DNA from: Pohlia nutans
Lineage: Eukaryota; Streptophyta; Bryopsida; Bryales; Mniaceae
Assembly: GCA_022496805.1 (NCBI GenBank)
Contig: CM040102.1
Location: 19,065,955-19,129,954, forward strand
DNA length: 64,000 bases
Reading direction: 5' to 3'
Both the position numbers and the translations under genes were made by a program. The notes under the pieces are model-generated. The model made no database searches. It had not been told where the DNA came from and saw only the letters and a list, made by a program, of their open reading frames with translations. Positions 24,322-34,165 of the stretch are shown piece by piece (positions within the stretch are counted from its first letter, which is position 1; each line of letters opens with the position of its first letter).

Positions 24322-25846
24322 TTATTTATCTAAAATATTATTTGGAATGGTATGGTGTGGTGTTCTTATGGTACTTTTTTTGCTGTTTTTGTGTTCGTAT
24401 CTTTGATATAACCAAACTACTTCTGTTTCAAATGTTTGTATAGCAGGTAATAGTCCGTGGATGTTGTATTTGTTGTTGTTATATTGTTGCCATAACCATT
24501 TTAGTCTTGTAGTCGGGATGGTGGTGATATATTTACCAGTGTCATTATATATGTGAGTTTTGTCATTTTGTGTTTGAATGGTGTAATTGTTGGTGTTTAT
24601 GTCCCTTTCTGGGTTACATTCAATTGTGGATGTTTTGACGTAAGGGATTATTGTTGAGGGTGGGATATATCTTGTGTCACAATTTTGTGTGGGTGTAAAT
24701 TGTGTGTTTATGGTATTTTGATAGTGTCTATTTTGACAGTCTGTGTAGTATTTTGTGAGTAAGTTGAGATTGTGGTGTATTACTATTGGAAGGTTTAGTG
24801 GAAATATTTCGCGTTGTTGTAACCATTGAGTGTATGTTATGTGGTTGGAGTCTATCCACTGGCATAAATAGGAGTTGTATTTTTTTGATATTTTATATTT
24901 GTCTTTCAAATGTTGTAATTATTTTGTGGTTTAATATTGTGTGAATAGGAAAACTCATGGGGTCGTTTTTTATGTTTTGTGGTGGGACTGGGTGTTGTGG
25001 TTGTTGTGGTTGAGGGAGTTGTGGGGGGTTTACTAGTGTTCTTGGTGTTATTGTGTGGTTGTATATTTTGTATTTTTCTTTTAGTGTACGGGGTGGAAAA
25101 TGTATTTGGCATGTGTTTGGGTAGTCATAGGTGCATTTTGGTTCACAAAAGAGTTGTTCTGCGACATTTAGTGCACTGTTTTCTAATTTAGTTGGGTTTT
25201 GGTAATATATTTTGAATTCTTCTGGTGATAGCAGTTTTGTGCCGTTGGGAAGGGTGATTTGTTTTATTGTGTAGATCTTGTGTGCCAATAATTTGTACAA
25301 TAGTTTAATGGAGAGTTGTGGGTCTAATTGTGGGAGTTCGTTCATGACTGTAGATCTCCATTGATGTTCTAGTTTGGTCATGTGAAGTTGGAAGTTGTCT
25401 TTTGTGCTTTTGAGGTGTACCCCACTGACTATTTTCAAAAGGAACAGTGTTCGTGTTGTCGGTGATCTTTCGCAGTCTTGGAGTTTAATTCTTGGGATGT
25501 CTTCGGCACCACTGGCTTTAGCAAGTATGTGTTGTATTAGTCCTTTATAAATTATTCCTAATCGTCCGTTTTCGTTGAGTGCATTTCGAAGTTGTTCGCC
25601 AATGCATCTGAGGTAGGCATTTTTTAGAGAGAAGGCTTCGAGTCCAAATAAGTCATGAGGAAGTTGAGTTATTATGTTTGCAGTGCTTTTAGGTAGCCCG
25701 CATATGGTTTTTTGGATTGCAATAATTTTTTTGTCAAGTTTTTTAATAGTTGGGAGTGAATATGGGACTGCAAAGAAGCTGTAGGCTATGCCTCTCTGAT
25801 TACTGTGTCTACCATACTGATTCTTTGTTTGATAGTGGCAGGACAT
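24322..25846 (-). pseudogene. LINE post-RT region
   Basis: The 317-residue segment starting at 25846 contains the post-RT block common in LINE ORF2 proteins (GIAYSFFAVPYSLPTIKKLD, then ICGLPKSTANIITQLP and FGLEAFSLKNAY) and ends in a Pro/Gln-rich tail. It shifts frame into the 195-residue segment 24909-24322, an Asn/Thr/Tyr-rich stretch without a recognised motif. The frame differs from that of the RT piece, so at least one frameshift lies between. Confidence 0.6.
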
Positions 25847-26216
25847 TTTGATAGTTGTTTACATTGGTCTATTATTTTGGTGGTGGTGTTTGTGTTTGTA
25901 GTTTCCATTTTAGTGATGGAACTAATTGTATGCCTAAGTACTTTACGAATGGACACTTTATTCACGCCGGCGCATCTCTTTGGGTTGGTGTTTCTATCTA
26001 TCTATCTATGCCTAAATAGACATAAGGTTCATTTTGATGGAGTACCGGTAGTGCTTGGTCTCTGTATTTGATTTGTTGGTTTGTCATGTGGGTTTTAAAT
26101 TTGTTTGAGTGCATTTTGGATTTATTTGGGCAACCGGTGATTGCACATTTTGTGACTCCTAAGTCCATGCCTGCCCATTCACAGAATTTGTCAATTTTGT
26201 TTAGTTGTGTTTGCAG

Positions 26217-27030
26217 TTATTTTGTATTATTGGATATAGCTGCAAGGTCGTCTGCGTATGCTGCAGAACTAATTTTTATTTTTGATGTACCAAATGCGTA
26301 GCCATTTTCCCCTCTTTGTAGCCATCTCAAGAGTGATTCTAGAAAAATTAAGAAGAGATATAGACTAAGTGTGTCGCCTTGTATGGTTCCTCTTTGAATC
26401 AATATTGTTTTTGTTTTGCCAAAGTGTTCTCCAGTAAATATGGTATGTGAATGGGAGTAGATGTTTCCTACTAGCATGATTGCATTTTTTGGGTATCCAA
26501 GGTCTTTCATTATAGCTAATAGTCTTGCGTGATCTAAAGAGCCAAATGCATTTTTGAAGTCTATATATAGCAGGTAGATGTCTTGATTTGTAAATTTTGC
26601 GTCCTCTAATGCTGCTATGAGGAGTTGTAATTGTCTTGCTGTACTTCTTTCAGCTCTGAATCTTTCTTGACTATCGTGTAGGATTTGGAATTTTTCGCCG
26701 TATGCTCATAACATGTATGTTAGTGTACTGGTAAAGAATTTGTATATTGTATTTGCAAGTGCAATTGGTCTGTGGTTTGGTAGTTGCGCGGGATCTCCTT
26801 TTTTGTGAAGTAGTATGGTCAGACTTATTTTCCATAGGGCTGGGATTTGTTTTTGTTTGTAACAGTGGGTAAAAAATAAAAAAAGTAATTTGTGGAAGCT
26901 TTCGGGCATATTTTTTAGTATTGAGTTGGGGATTTAATCTGGGCCTGGTGTTTTGTTATTAGATAGGTGCTTAAGATACATGTCGTATATTTCTTTATCA
27001 GAGTGTTTGTATAATGGAATTTGTGGGTTT
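26217..27030 (-). pseudogene. LINE reverse transcriptase remnant
   Basis: A single frame runs across three in-frame stops (near 26936, 26706 and 26217). Landmarks in order: NNKTPGPD, then KISLTILLHKKGD with NHRPIAL, YIDFKNAFGSLDH, RGTIQGDTLS, and the catalytic AYADDLA box near 26260. This enzyme makes cDNA by target-primed reverse transcription in intact elements. The stops show it is inactive here. Confidence 0.85.
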
Positions 27031-27060
27031 CCTCTTTTTTTCTATTACAAAACCGTCTTG

Positions 27061-28171
27061 GTCTTGGGCAGATCGTGGTCTTGGTGGTCTGCATCGTCTT
27101 GATGTCGATGGCGATCGAGTTGAACATCCATGTCGCCCAGTTCCATTGCATGGCGCGGTCGATCAGGAACTCGACTGTGCACACGACGTTGAGCATTTCC
27201 TTGCTGATGTAGGTCGTCTTGCGTTTGAACCCGAGGCCTTGAATGAACGCCGTCAGTTGCCTGTGGTGTTCGGGTTTGCAGTGGCAGATGCTGTAACCCT
27301 CAGCAGTCTTGCTGGCAGCAGAATACTCTTTGAATCGACCCGGTGGGTACTCCGCAGGGTCGATCGGCTGTCTAGTAATGCCGAATGGGAGTTTCAGGAC
27401 CTCGTGAATGACAGTCGGGTCGATCGTGACTGTCTGCGTGCGGACGCGGGCCGTGATCGACTTGTTAGGGAGGTCGACTATCGCGGCGTTGACTAACTCT
27501 TTGATCAGCTCCATGCGTGGCGCGCGTTGGGGGTTGTCCCAGTCGAGTGCTACGAACTCGGAGACACCGATCGCCTTGATGAAATCTGCCTCGGTCGTGT
27601 GTTCATTGGCGTACTCGCGACATTCCCGAATCGGCTACATCGACTGAAAGGCGAGGGTTTTGTAGAGTCCCTCCCTAGTACGGATCAGAATTTCGTAAGT
27701 CGGTGGTGCGGAGGACCAGAGACGTCGTGGGCCGCGGTCAGTCAACTTGCCTTTCGCCATCGATTGGTCGGCTGCAAATCTGCGCACAAAGAGACAAGAA
27801 AAAGGCCGGAGTAGTCCCGAAGTCGGCTCGCGCACAGTCGGCTGCAGTGGCGATGGGCGCGGCCGTTTTCTACTCAGTCTACTCTCGATTATCTCTTGCA
27901 GAGTCGGGCTACGAGGTCGCTTGACTACTTTTCGCGGTTCTACTCTCGATTGTCTAAATCGCTTGCTAAGAATGCATAAAGCAAGGGCCGCGACGTGGCG
28001 GTCGGCCGGAGGAGAAGCGAAGGAGAGTGGAAAGGGAGCAAGAGGAGAGAGAAGGCGCGCGGTCTGTCGGTCGGCTAGAGGAGGAGCTAACGAAAATGGC
28101 GAAGAAACAAGAGGAAAAAGAAGGAGTGTGGCCATAGTGCTAAATACTTGCCCTATTGGCCTCGCATTCAA
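27061..28171 (-). pseudogene. Extra post-integrase ORF (gypsy copy 2)
   Basis: Probable start MAKGKLTDRGPRRLW near 27760. The frame passes one stop near 27637 and continues as a stretch (27514-27065) of about 150 residues containing KLPFGITRQPIDPAEYPPG and TTYISKEMLNVVCTVE. It is cut off by the LINE. It is homologous to 15.84-15.1 kb in copy 1, which supports this being a bona fide family ORF. Function unknown; possibly the plant transposon-associated domain noted for copy 1. Confidence 0.5.
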
Positions 28172-28485
28172 AACTGATGGGATAGGTGAGGGCGGCGGCC
28201 ATAAATACGAGGGCTCTTCTAGGGTTTGACCGGTCAGGTTGACCAGTCAAGTCGACCTACGGTTACTAGGTCGGGTCGAGTCGGCTGCTGTCGGCTGGGC
28301 TCATCTTCGTTCTGTTCTAGTGTAGACCTAATCTCTGATTTGCTAGTGAGTGGGCTATACAATTTGGTAGGAGGTTTATTGCCTAGGACTCGGTAGGGTT
28401 TGAGTTTGTTGACGTTGACTACTACTAGGTCGGGGTCAAAGTGCTGAATGCTGACTAGGAGGACCGTGTTGTTGGGAAGGGAATA

Positions 28486-29016
28486 TTAGACGCGATATGG
28501 GCCGAACCATTTGCTACGAAGTTTACCGGCATGGACATTTGTCCCTTTTGGGTGCCAGCGGACATAGTCGCCTACGTTGTATAGAGTCGACTGGCCTAGG
28601 GTCTGGGCCCATTGTGCTCGGTTCCACTGTTTCGTGCCGTGGTGGGTGGCTGCTGCCAGTCGGGTCTCGTCTAATTTCTCGAGTTCGGCGACTCGGTCTG
28701 CTAGTACTCGCCTGGGAGCGAAGTCAGTAGTCAATGTCGACCGATGGGTGGAGATGGTGAATTCGGTTGGCATCAACGGTGTCAGACCATACACCAATTG
28801 GAATGGTGTGTGGCCCGTGACAACTTTGTATGCTGTTTGGTAAGCGAAGAGGACCGTATAGAGCTGTAAGTCCCAGTCGGTTCGATTCTCGATGACTAGC
28901 TTCTGGAACATCCGGACTATGACTTTGTTGGTCGACTCGGCTTGGCCGTTGCCTTGCGGGTAGTATATCGTTGAAGTCGTGTGTCGGAGTAAAAAATGTT
29001 CGGTGAGAGTGTGCAC
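28486..29016 (-). pseudogene. Integrase, C-terminal part (gypsy copy 2)
   Basis: Contains YYPQGNGQAESTNK with the third catalytic acidic residue (E) of the DD35E core, then the conserved FAYQTAYKVVTGHTPFQLVYG stretch and the GPY/F-type SH3-like tail (WHPKGTNVHAGKLRSKWFGPYRV). The N-terminal part, with the zinc finger and the first two aspartates, is at 51777-52406. When the 22.7-kb insertion and one 11-bp duplication are ignored the two parts are in the same frame. Confidence 0.85.
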
Positions 29017-29022
29017 CGTGCT
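29012..29022. repeat. Left 11-bp target-site duplication of giant element
   Basis: TGCACCGTGCT, repeated exactly at 51766-51776 on the other side of the element. An 8-11 bp duplication is typical of Mutator-like elements. Confidence 0.85.
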
Positions 29023-29090
29023 GCAGGAATGCTATTTCGCGAGCGGTGAGTGGAAAATCACGAGCAGTGAGCGGAAAATCACGAGCGGTG
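29023..29090. repeat. Left TIR with internal ~21-bp repeats
   Basis: After the 20-bp shared core, the unit CGAGCGGTGAGYGGAAAATC recurs three times (29039-29100). The matching right end contains two related units. Such iterated motifs at transposon ends often bind transposase. Confidence 0.7.
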
Positions 29091-29139
29091 AGCGAAAAAT
29101 CTAAAAAGAAAAGATAAAAAGTACATGAATTTTAAAAAA

Positions 29140-29300
29140 AGTTCAGGCCTATGGCCGGGGAATATTCTATTTAAAAAGCATTAAAGAGGGAAAAAAAGTA
29201 ATTACGCTTGCTAATTTCAGAAAAGATAAAAATCATTTCAGTAAAGTTATCCTAAAACCGTGGAAATTGGGCCTATAACCATGTTTTCAGTTGCGCTTTG
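29140..29300. repeat. Left subterminal motif cluster (CCTA..CCG.GG)
   Basis: Three related words, GGCCTATGGCCGGGG (about 29149), CCTAAAACCGTGG (29251) and GGCCTATAACCATG (29269), are echoed in inverted orientation near the right end (about 51535, 51590, 51652). They are candidate subterminal transposase-binding sites. Confidence 0.45.
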
Positions 29301-29513
29301 AATTGGAATTTAATAATCTTTCCACAAACATTATGGAATACACTTGGCAAAAAAGATCATTTTCAAAAACTCCAAGGTAAATGGAACACACTTGGCAAAA
29401 AGAAATGCATAGCTTTGACTACACCAATCAAACTGCACTCAAGTAAAATACGACCATAAAGTCACAAAATTTTCTTTTTAAGTGGGATGTTGGTTAAACC
29501 ACTTCCTGAATTT

Positions 29514-32500
29514 CTAAGCAGGTGTGATCCTGTCTACAAGACCACTGAGCAAAATCTGCTTAATCTCGTTAAAGCTCAGCGTTGGGGCATGTATGAAGAG
29601 ATCGTCATTGCGGGTGAGGCCACACATTACACGATAAACATAATAAATATGCTTACAGTTGTAATAAGGTCCGCGTTGTTTGAATTTTAGAAACATGTCT
29701 TGAAAGTCGAAACAGTTGCATTCGGGGAGCGGACCGATGCTCACCTTGTATTCTTTAGACTCAGATCCATGCATCGATCGCATATCCACTATCGCACCGA
29801 TGCCCGGACTCGGAACAAGTGTCACCTTGAGAACTACAGCTTCAACCAGTGATGCAGAGGCCCATCGACTTGCTTGATGAGCGCTGACTGGAGAATTGAG
29901 ATTGCGACGAGTCTTTTTGTTACCTCTCTGTGTCAAATACTTGTCGGGAAACGCTGGTGCAGGAATGTTGTGTACCTGAGATGCAACAGCATTGTCGTTA
30001 CCAAATAGCCGGTCTTGAGACATTGGCGGCCGTTGCTGTAATTGAAACCCAGCTTCTTCAAGTCTTAGTATCTCTTGTTGTGTAAGATTAGTACCCCTCA
30101 CCATGGGCCAAACATCTGGGACATCAGGTCGCGTGGTCACCCACCTACGCCGATTACTCATCACGCATCTTGCCACATCGTCAGGACAGAAGAAGAAATA
30201 TTGATGAAAATCCTTATTTTTGGGACGACAATGATACGTTCCAAAATATGCTGGTGTAGGAACAGAGAAGGATAACTTCTGTGTACACTTCTTGGAAGAC
30301 TTCTGGATCTGGCCAAAACATGACTTCCTCCCCAGACTTGGCACTCGCCGAATATGCCATGCGCTTGTGTCACAATCTAATTCCAGCACACTAGACACAT
30401 GGTGTACTCGCAGTGTTTCTGGAAGTGCATTTGGAGATGAGGTTCCTACATGAAGAAAGGCAGTGTGAAGTCTTACAGGAACTTCGTCTTCTTCAAGATT
30501 TATCGTACCGGAAGGTGATTCCTTTGAACGAGATCGAGTGACCTTGGCGGGCTTGGGTTGCGAGACGTTAACCTTGTCAAAGCGATGTGAATCGTCTTCG
30601 CCTCCAAGGTCAGCATCTAGACGACGTTTTGCAGATCCGAAAATTTCTTCACCAGCATATTGAGTTCCTGAGACCAAGAAATCGGTCGAGCCAGGTACCT
30701 TCTCCATGGCTTTGAAAATGGAATTCAAATTACCACTTCGGCTCGCAGTACGTAACCTAAGCTCCTCTTTAGTTGGACCGGTTCCTGATCCACGCCCTGA
30801 AAGAAACGAGTTGTACCTTGTGCATTGAATAAATGCACGGGCAAAGTCATCAACTGTAGCATCATAAATACTATCACCATTCTTCCCCGATTGTTTAATC
30901 CAAGAAGCATGGACAGTCTCGGCCAAGTTGCACATGGGCATCTCCGCTTTCTCCTCCTCTGTCAAATTCTGCACGCACAACGTGATTAGAGAAAATGTGA
31001 AACACAGCACATGACACGCGGCAGCTAGTGTCATGCCATTGCCACCACCCTTCAGTGGCACGCAGTTCTAGTAAGGGCAACCGGGCTCCAGCCAACAAGG
31101 GGGTGCCGGTGCCGGCACCCCCCATGGCATCCGGTAGCAACAGGGTGCCAGTGCTGGCCCCCCCCACAGCGCCAGCCAGCAAGGGGGATTCTATAGCACT
31201 CACCACCTCGCACTCAAGAAGGGGGTGCCGGCACTGGCACCCACCTTGCCACATCCGTAAGTGACACTGCAATTGCGTCCATAATGAGGCTGCCGGCACC
31301 GGCAACTACTAATGTGTGACACTCCAGAACGCCTCCTACAAGGGGCAGCCTGTGCCAGCAGTTTTACTCACTATGCGGCGCAAATGAACTTTCAAATGAC
31401 ACCATATCTAAAGAACAACTGCCTAATTCACTGAGTATTCCAAAAAGCAATAACAAGTACAGATTCGAACTTACCAAATTCATATACCTGCCCCACTGTC
31501 GGTATCGAAAGTGCCACCAAGCAAGCCAAGCATCTAATAATGGAATTTCAGATTCCATCGCTGCGCCACTTGTGAACCACCACGATCGAATAGCCAAGTA
31601 TCTGGTGTGTGCATCATCGTCGGTTTTGGAGTCTTTGTATTGGGTACACGAACGTTTGTGCTCATCTCGCAACTCCAGTTTGATAAATTGATTGGTTGCC
31701 CTATGCATACATTGAGTCCAGTGAAGTAAACAGGATCGCTCACGCCCCTCCATTGGGACGGTGTTATCTCTAGAACCGTATATCTCCCGCACTGCATTCC
31801 AGTTTGCTTGAGCGCTGTCTGCCATAAACCCCTTGAAATTCACTTTGTGCACCCCATGTCGCGCCATGACCTCGTTGATTCCTGTCCACAAATAAGCTTG
31901 TGCCTCCTTCGTCTCGGACATCATGTTGCAGATTGCAATGGTCATTACTTTACAATATACAGAATCGTACACATGACATGCAAAGGTAGTGTACCGCTTA
32001 ACTCGTTTAACGTGGTCAAACATTACCCACGCATCTTGGAGGTCACCACCAGGCTGCATCCTCTTCACCAAGTCCACGCCCGAGCCAGGCCCAACTTCAG
32101 ACATTTTGAACACGAATACCTTGTCGGTCTGCTTGCCTTGGCCAGGAAAGCGATTCTCTTGCACAAATGGCCATCTTGTAGTACCTCGCAACTCACAGAC
32201 CCCATCAATAACTCCGGTTCGGCCGATGCGCTTAAATTCAGAAACGTTCTTGCGAAGAGTTGGACTAGTGAAACTTTCAAACTGGTACATGACAGCTTCA
32301 AGTTCCTTATCAGATAGCTGAACTGGATCTTCACCAGGCTTACCCATCAGATGTTCTCCAAGGAACTCCAAACTGGCTGCTAACGCAATCGACGACGGAC
32401 TTGCTTTGGGCGAGGACTCTACTGCATTCTTCAGAAGCTGATCACGTAGAATACGAGATTCTCTACAGTCACCCCGGGCCACTGGGTGCTTGTGCTCTCC

Positions 32501-33514
32501 AATGTGAATGCAGGCCCGGGTTGTCGTGAGTTCACCCGTTACCCAGTACATCATAGCTGGGCACGTTTCCATACAGGTTGGAGGCTCTTTGCATATAGCG
32601 CAAAACAATGTTGCGTCACTCGACAGGATCTGCCCTAAGAAAGGCTTTCTAGCATTCCCGTCCCATAACTTCTCATTCACTGCTTCGTGACGACCTACTC
32701 TGTTGAGAAATTCGCAATCCTTGTTCTCACACCGCAAGTGGCCTGCACAGCGTGCAGCACGGAATGATAGGCTGAACTCGTTTCTAATGTTTCGAGTGTT
32801 TGATAGACACCAAGTGTGACCATCAAAATGTCTGTCCATCCCAAACAGCTTTCTCCCATATCCTGGTTTCACAACCTTAGGTGCGGGAGGAAACTCAAAC
32901 AAATGATTGCCGTTGTACTGAGCCGGCAAATACCTGACAAGAGAGTACTGAAACGAATCGAAATCAAGCTTACTAAGCTCACTCTTTGCACCTTTACGAA
33001 ACTGCAGCTTCCTAATGCAATCTACAGCACTAAGTTTCCCCATCGACAACGGCGTGAGCGGAGGTTTTTGGCTTGAGGTCTGAGATCCTGACTTTGTCTG
33101 GCAAGCTGGTCCATCAGGAAAATACCTAAGATCTGATTCAATGTCTGAGTCTTCGATATGTATGATATCCGGATTCTCTAGCTTAACATCTCGGAGAGCG
33201 GGAATCTCTGAACCAGGGTTTGAACCGACAACGCTCGGTAGTCTACTAGGAATTGCTAAGTTTTCTATCCCAAGAGCACGGTAGGATGATGGTGAGAGAA
33301 TCCAGACTTTGCGGTCGTCCTCTAATACTGGTTCTACCGTTACAGTGTATGAGAGTTCACTGTGCTCGTCATATATCTCCTCTTCAAGATAAATCGAATC
33401 CTTCTAAAAACCAAATTTCAGCGACAACATATCAACGCCTACGACATACCTTCCATCACTCAGTTGGGCCACCCTCAAGGGCGCCCGACATCCTTCTGCA
33501 CGTATGGTTGCCAT
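29514..33514 (-). CDS. Mutator-like SWIM-domain transposase (one in-frame TAG)
   Basis: Predicted cut-and-paste DDE transposase of the giant element. Exon 1 runs 33514-31475 (donor GTAAGT) and exon 2 30968-29514, about 1164 codons. The N-terminus carries a Cys/His-rich zinc-binding region (CENKDCEF, CAICKEPPTC, then ACIHIGEHKHP) like the WRKY/FLYWCH-type fingers of many MULE transposases. The central DDE region has an aspartate in HVYDSVYC (about residue 516), FMADSAQANW (about 565) and the MULE-type C-x2-H box CLLHW about 30 residues on. The C-terminus has a SWIM finger CNCF...CKHIYYVY (about 1096-1121). The intron position is shared with the paralogue at 59.4-63.2 kb. An in-frame TAG at 33404-33406 interrupts codons conserved in the paralogue, so full-length translation would need readthrough or initiation at the downstream Met near 33043. 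Confidence 0.8.
31086..31310. repeat. GC palindromes in transposase intron
   Basis: Four or five copies, some imperfect, of the GGGGGTGCCGG / CCGGCACCCCC inverted repeat lie in the 493-bp intron. The equivalent intron of the paralogue at 60.9-61.0 kb is about 88 bp and lacks them, so they are later insertions or expansions. Confidence 0.75.
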
Positions 33515-34165
33515 GACAATATGCAACGAAGTTACATTTTGATACAGAGACTAAGGAAGGATTCACTATCAAAGAATATCGGATATAATATCCACAAAGT
33601 ATAGTGCAATAGATGATAGAGCCGAACGCGTTAGTTAGTTGGACTGCCGGTCACGTCACAAGAAGGCGGACAGAAAAGCTACTGACATATTGATTCTGAC
33701 TATACGACAGATCCCATAATTAAAGTGCCAATCCGCAGAGACGGCTATTGGTTACTGGGATTGACGGAACATCCTGCCACTACAAAAATGACTGCGTGGT
33801 GTTATGATTTGATATGTTGAGTGGAGATTGCGACGGACGCAATAGTGAAGAGGGGTGAATGTTGTCAGGAGCCATCCACGTCAAGGATTCATTCATCCAT
33901 CCGTGCGTCATCCATAGCAGACTGGAAAGACAATATGAATGTGGAGGACGGAGCCATTCTTATTCCTAGCCGGCGCTTTGCTGCTACGGCGTCGCATTGG
34001 TAATTGCGGCAGATATTCCCTTCCTTTCATGCAAATTGCATTGTATCGCTGAATCCACCGCTCTCTTTTGGATATGATACCGTCATATCTCTTGTGCAGT
34101 ATTTTCGCTAGTGTAATCTAGCTCTGGTGCTAGTATGATATGTATCAGTTATTCTTAGTGATCAG
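33515..34165. promoter_or_regulatory. Intergenic region between divergent transposase and methyltransferase-like genes
   Basis: 650 bp separate the two start codons, which point away from each other, so both promoters must lie here or overlap it. I see no confident TATA box. Position is the only evidence. Confidence 0.4.

Larger units (their letters stand above)
23140..27060 (-). mobile_element. Decayed LINE (non-LTR retrotransposon)
   Basis: Minus-strand pieces appear in LINE order: RT (27.03-26.1 kb), RT-connecting/C-terminal region (25.85-24.3 kb), Cys-rich segment and nuclease-like segment (23.65-23.2 kb). The 5' end is truncated: at about 27060 the LINE abuts gypsy copy 2 in the middle of the latter's extra ORF. 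No convincing poly(A) tail or target duplication can be assigned by eye. Confidence 0.75.
27061..29022 (-). mobile_element. Gypsy copy 2, 3' half
   Basis: It is homologous to 15.1-17.3 kb of copy 1, on the minus strand. It begins at the insertion site of the giant element (29022) inside integrase, continues through the integrase C-terminus and into the extra ORF. It stops at the LINE junction near 27060, so its 3' LTR is missing. Confidence 0.85.
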
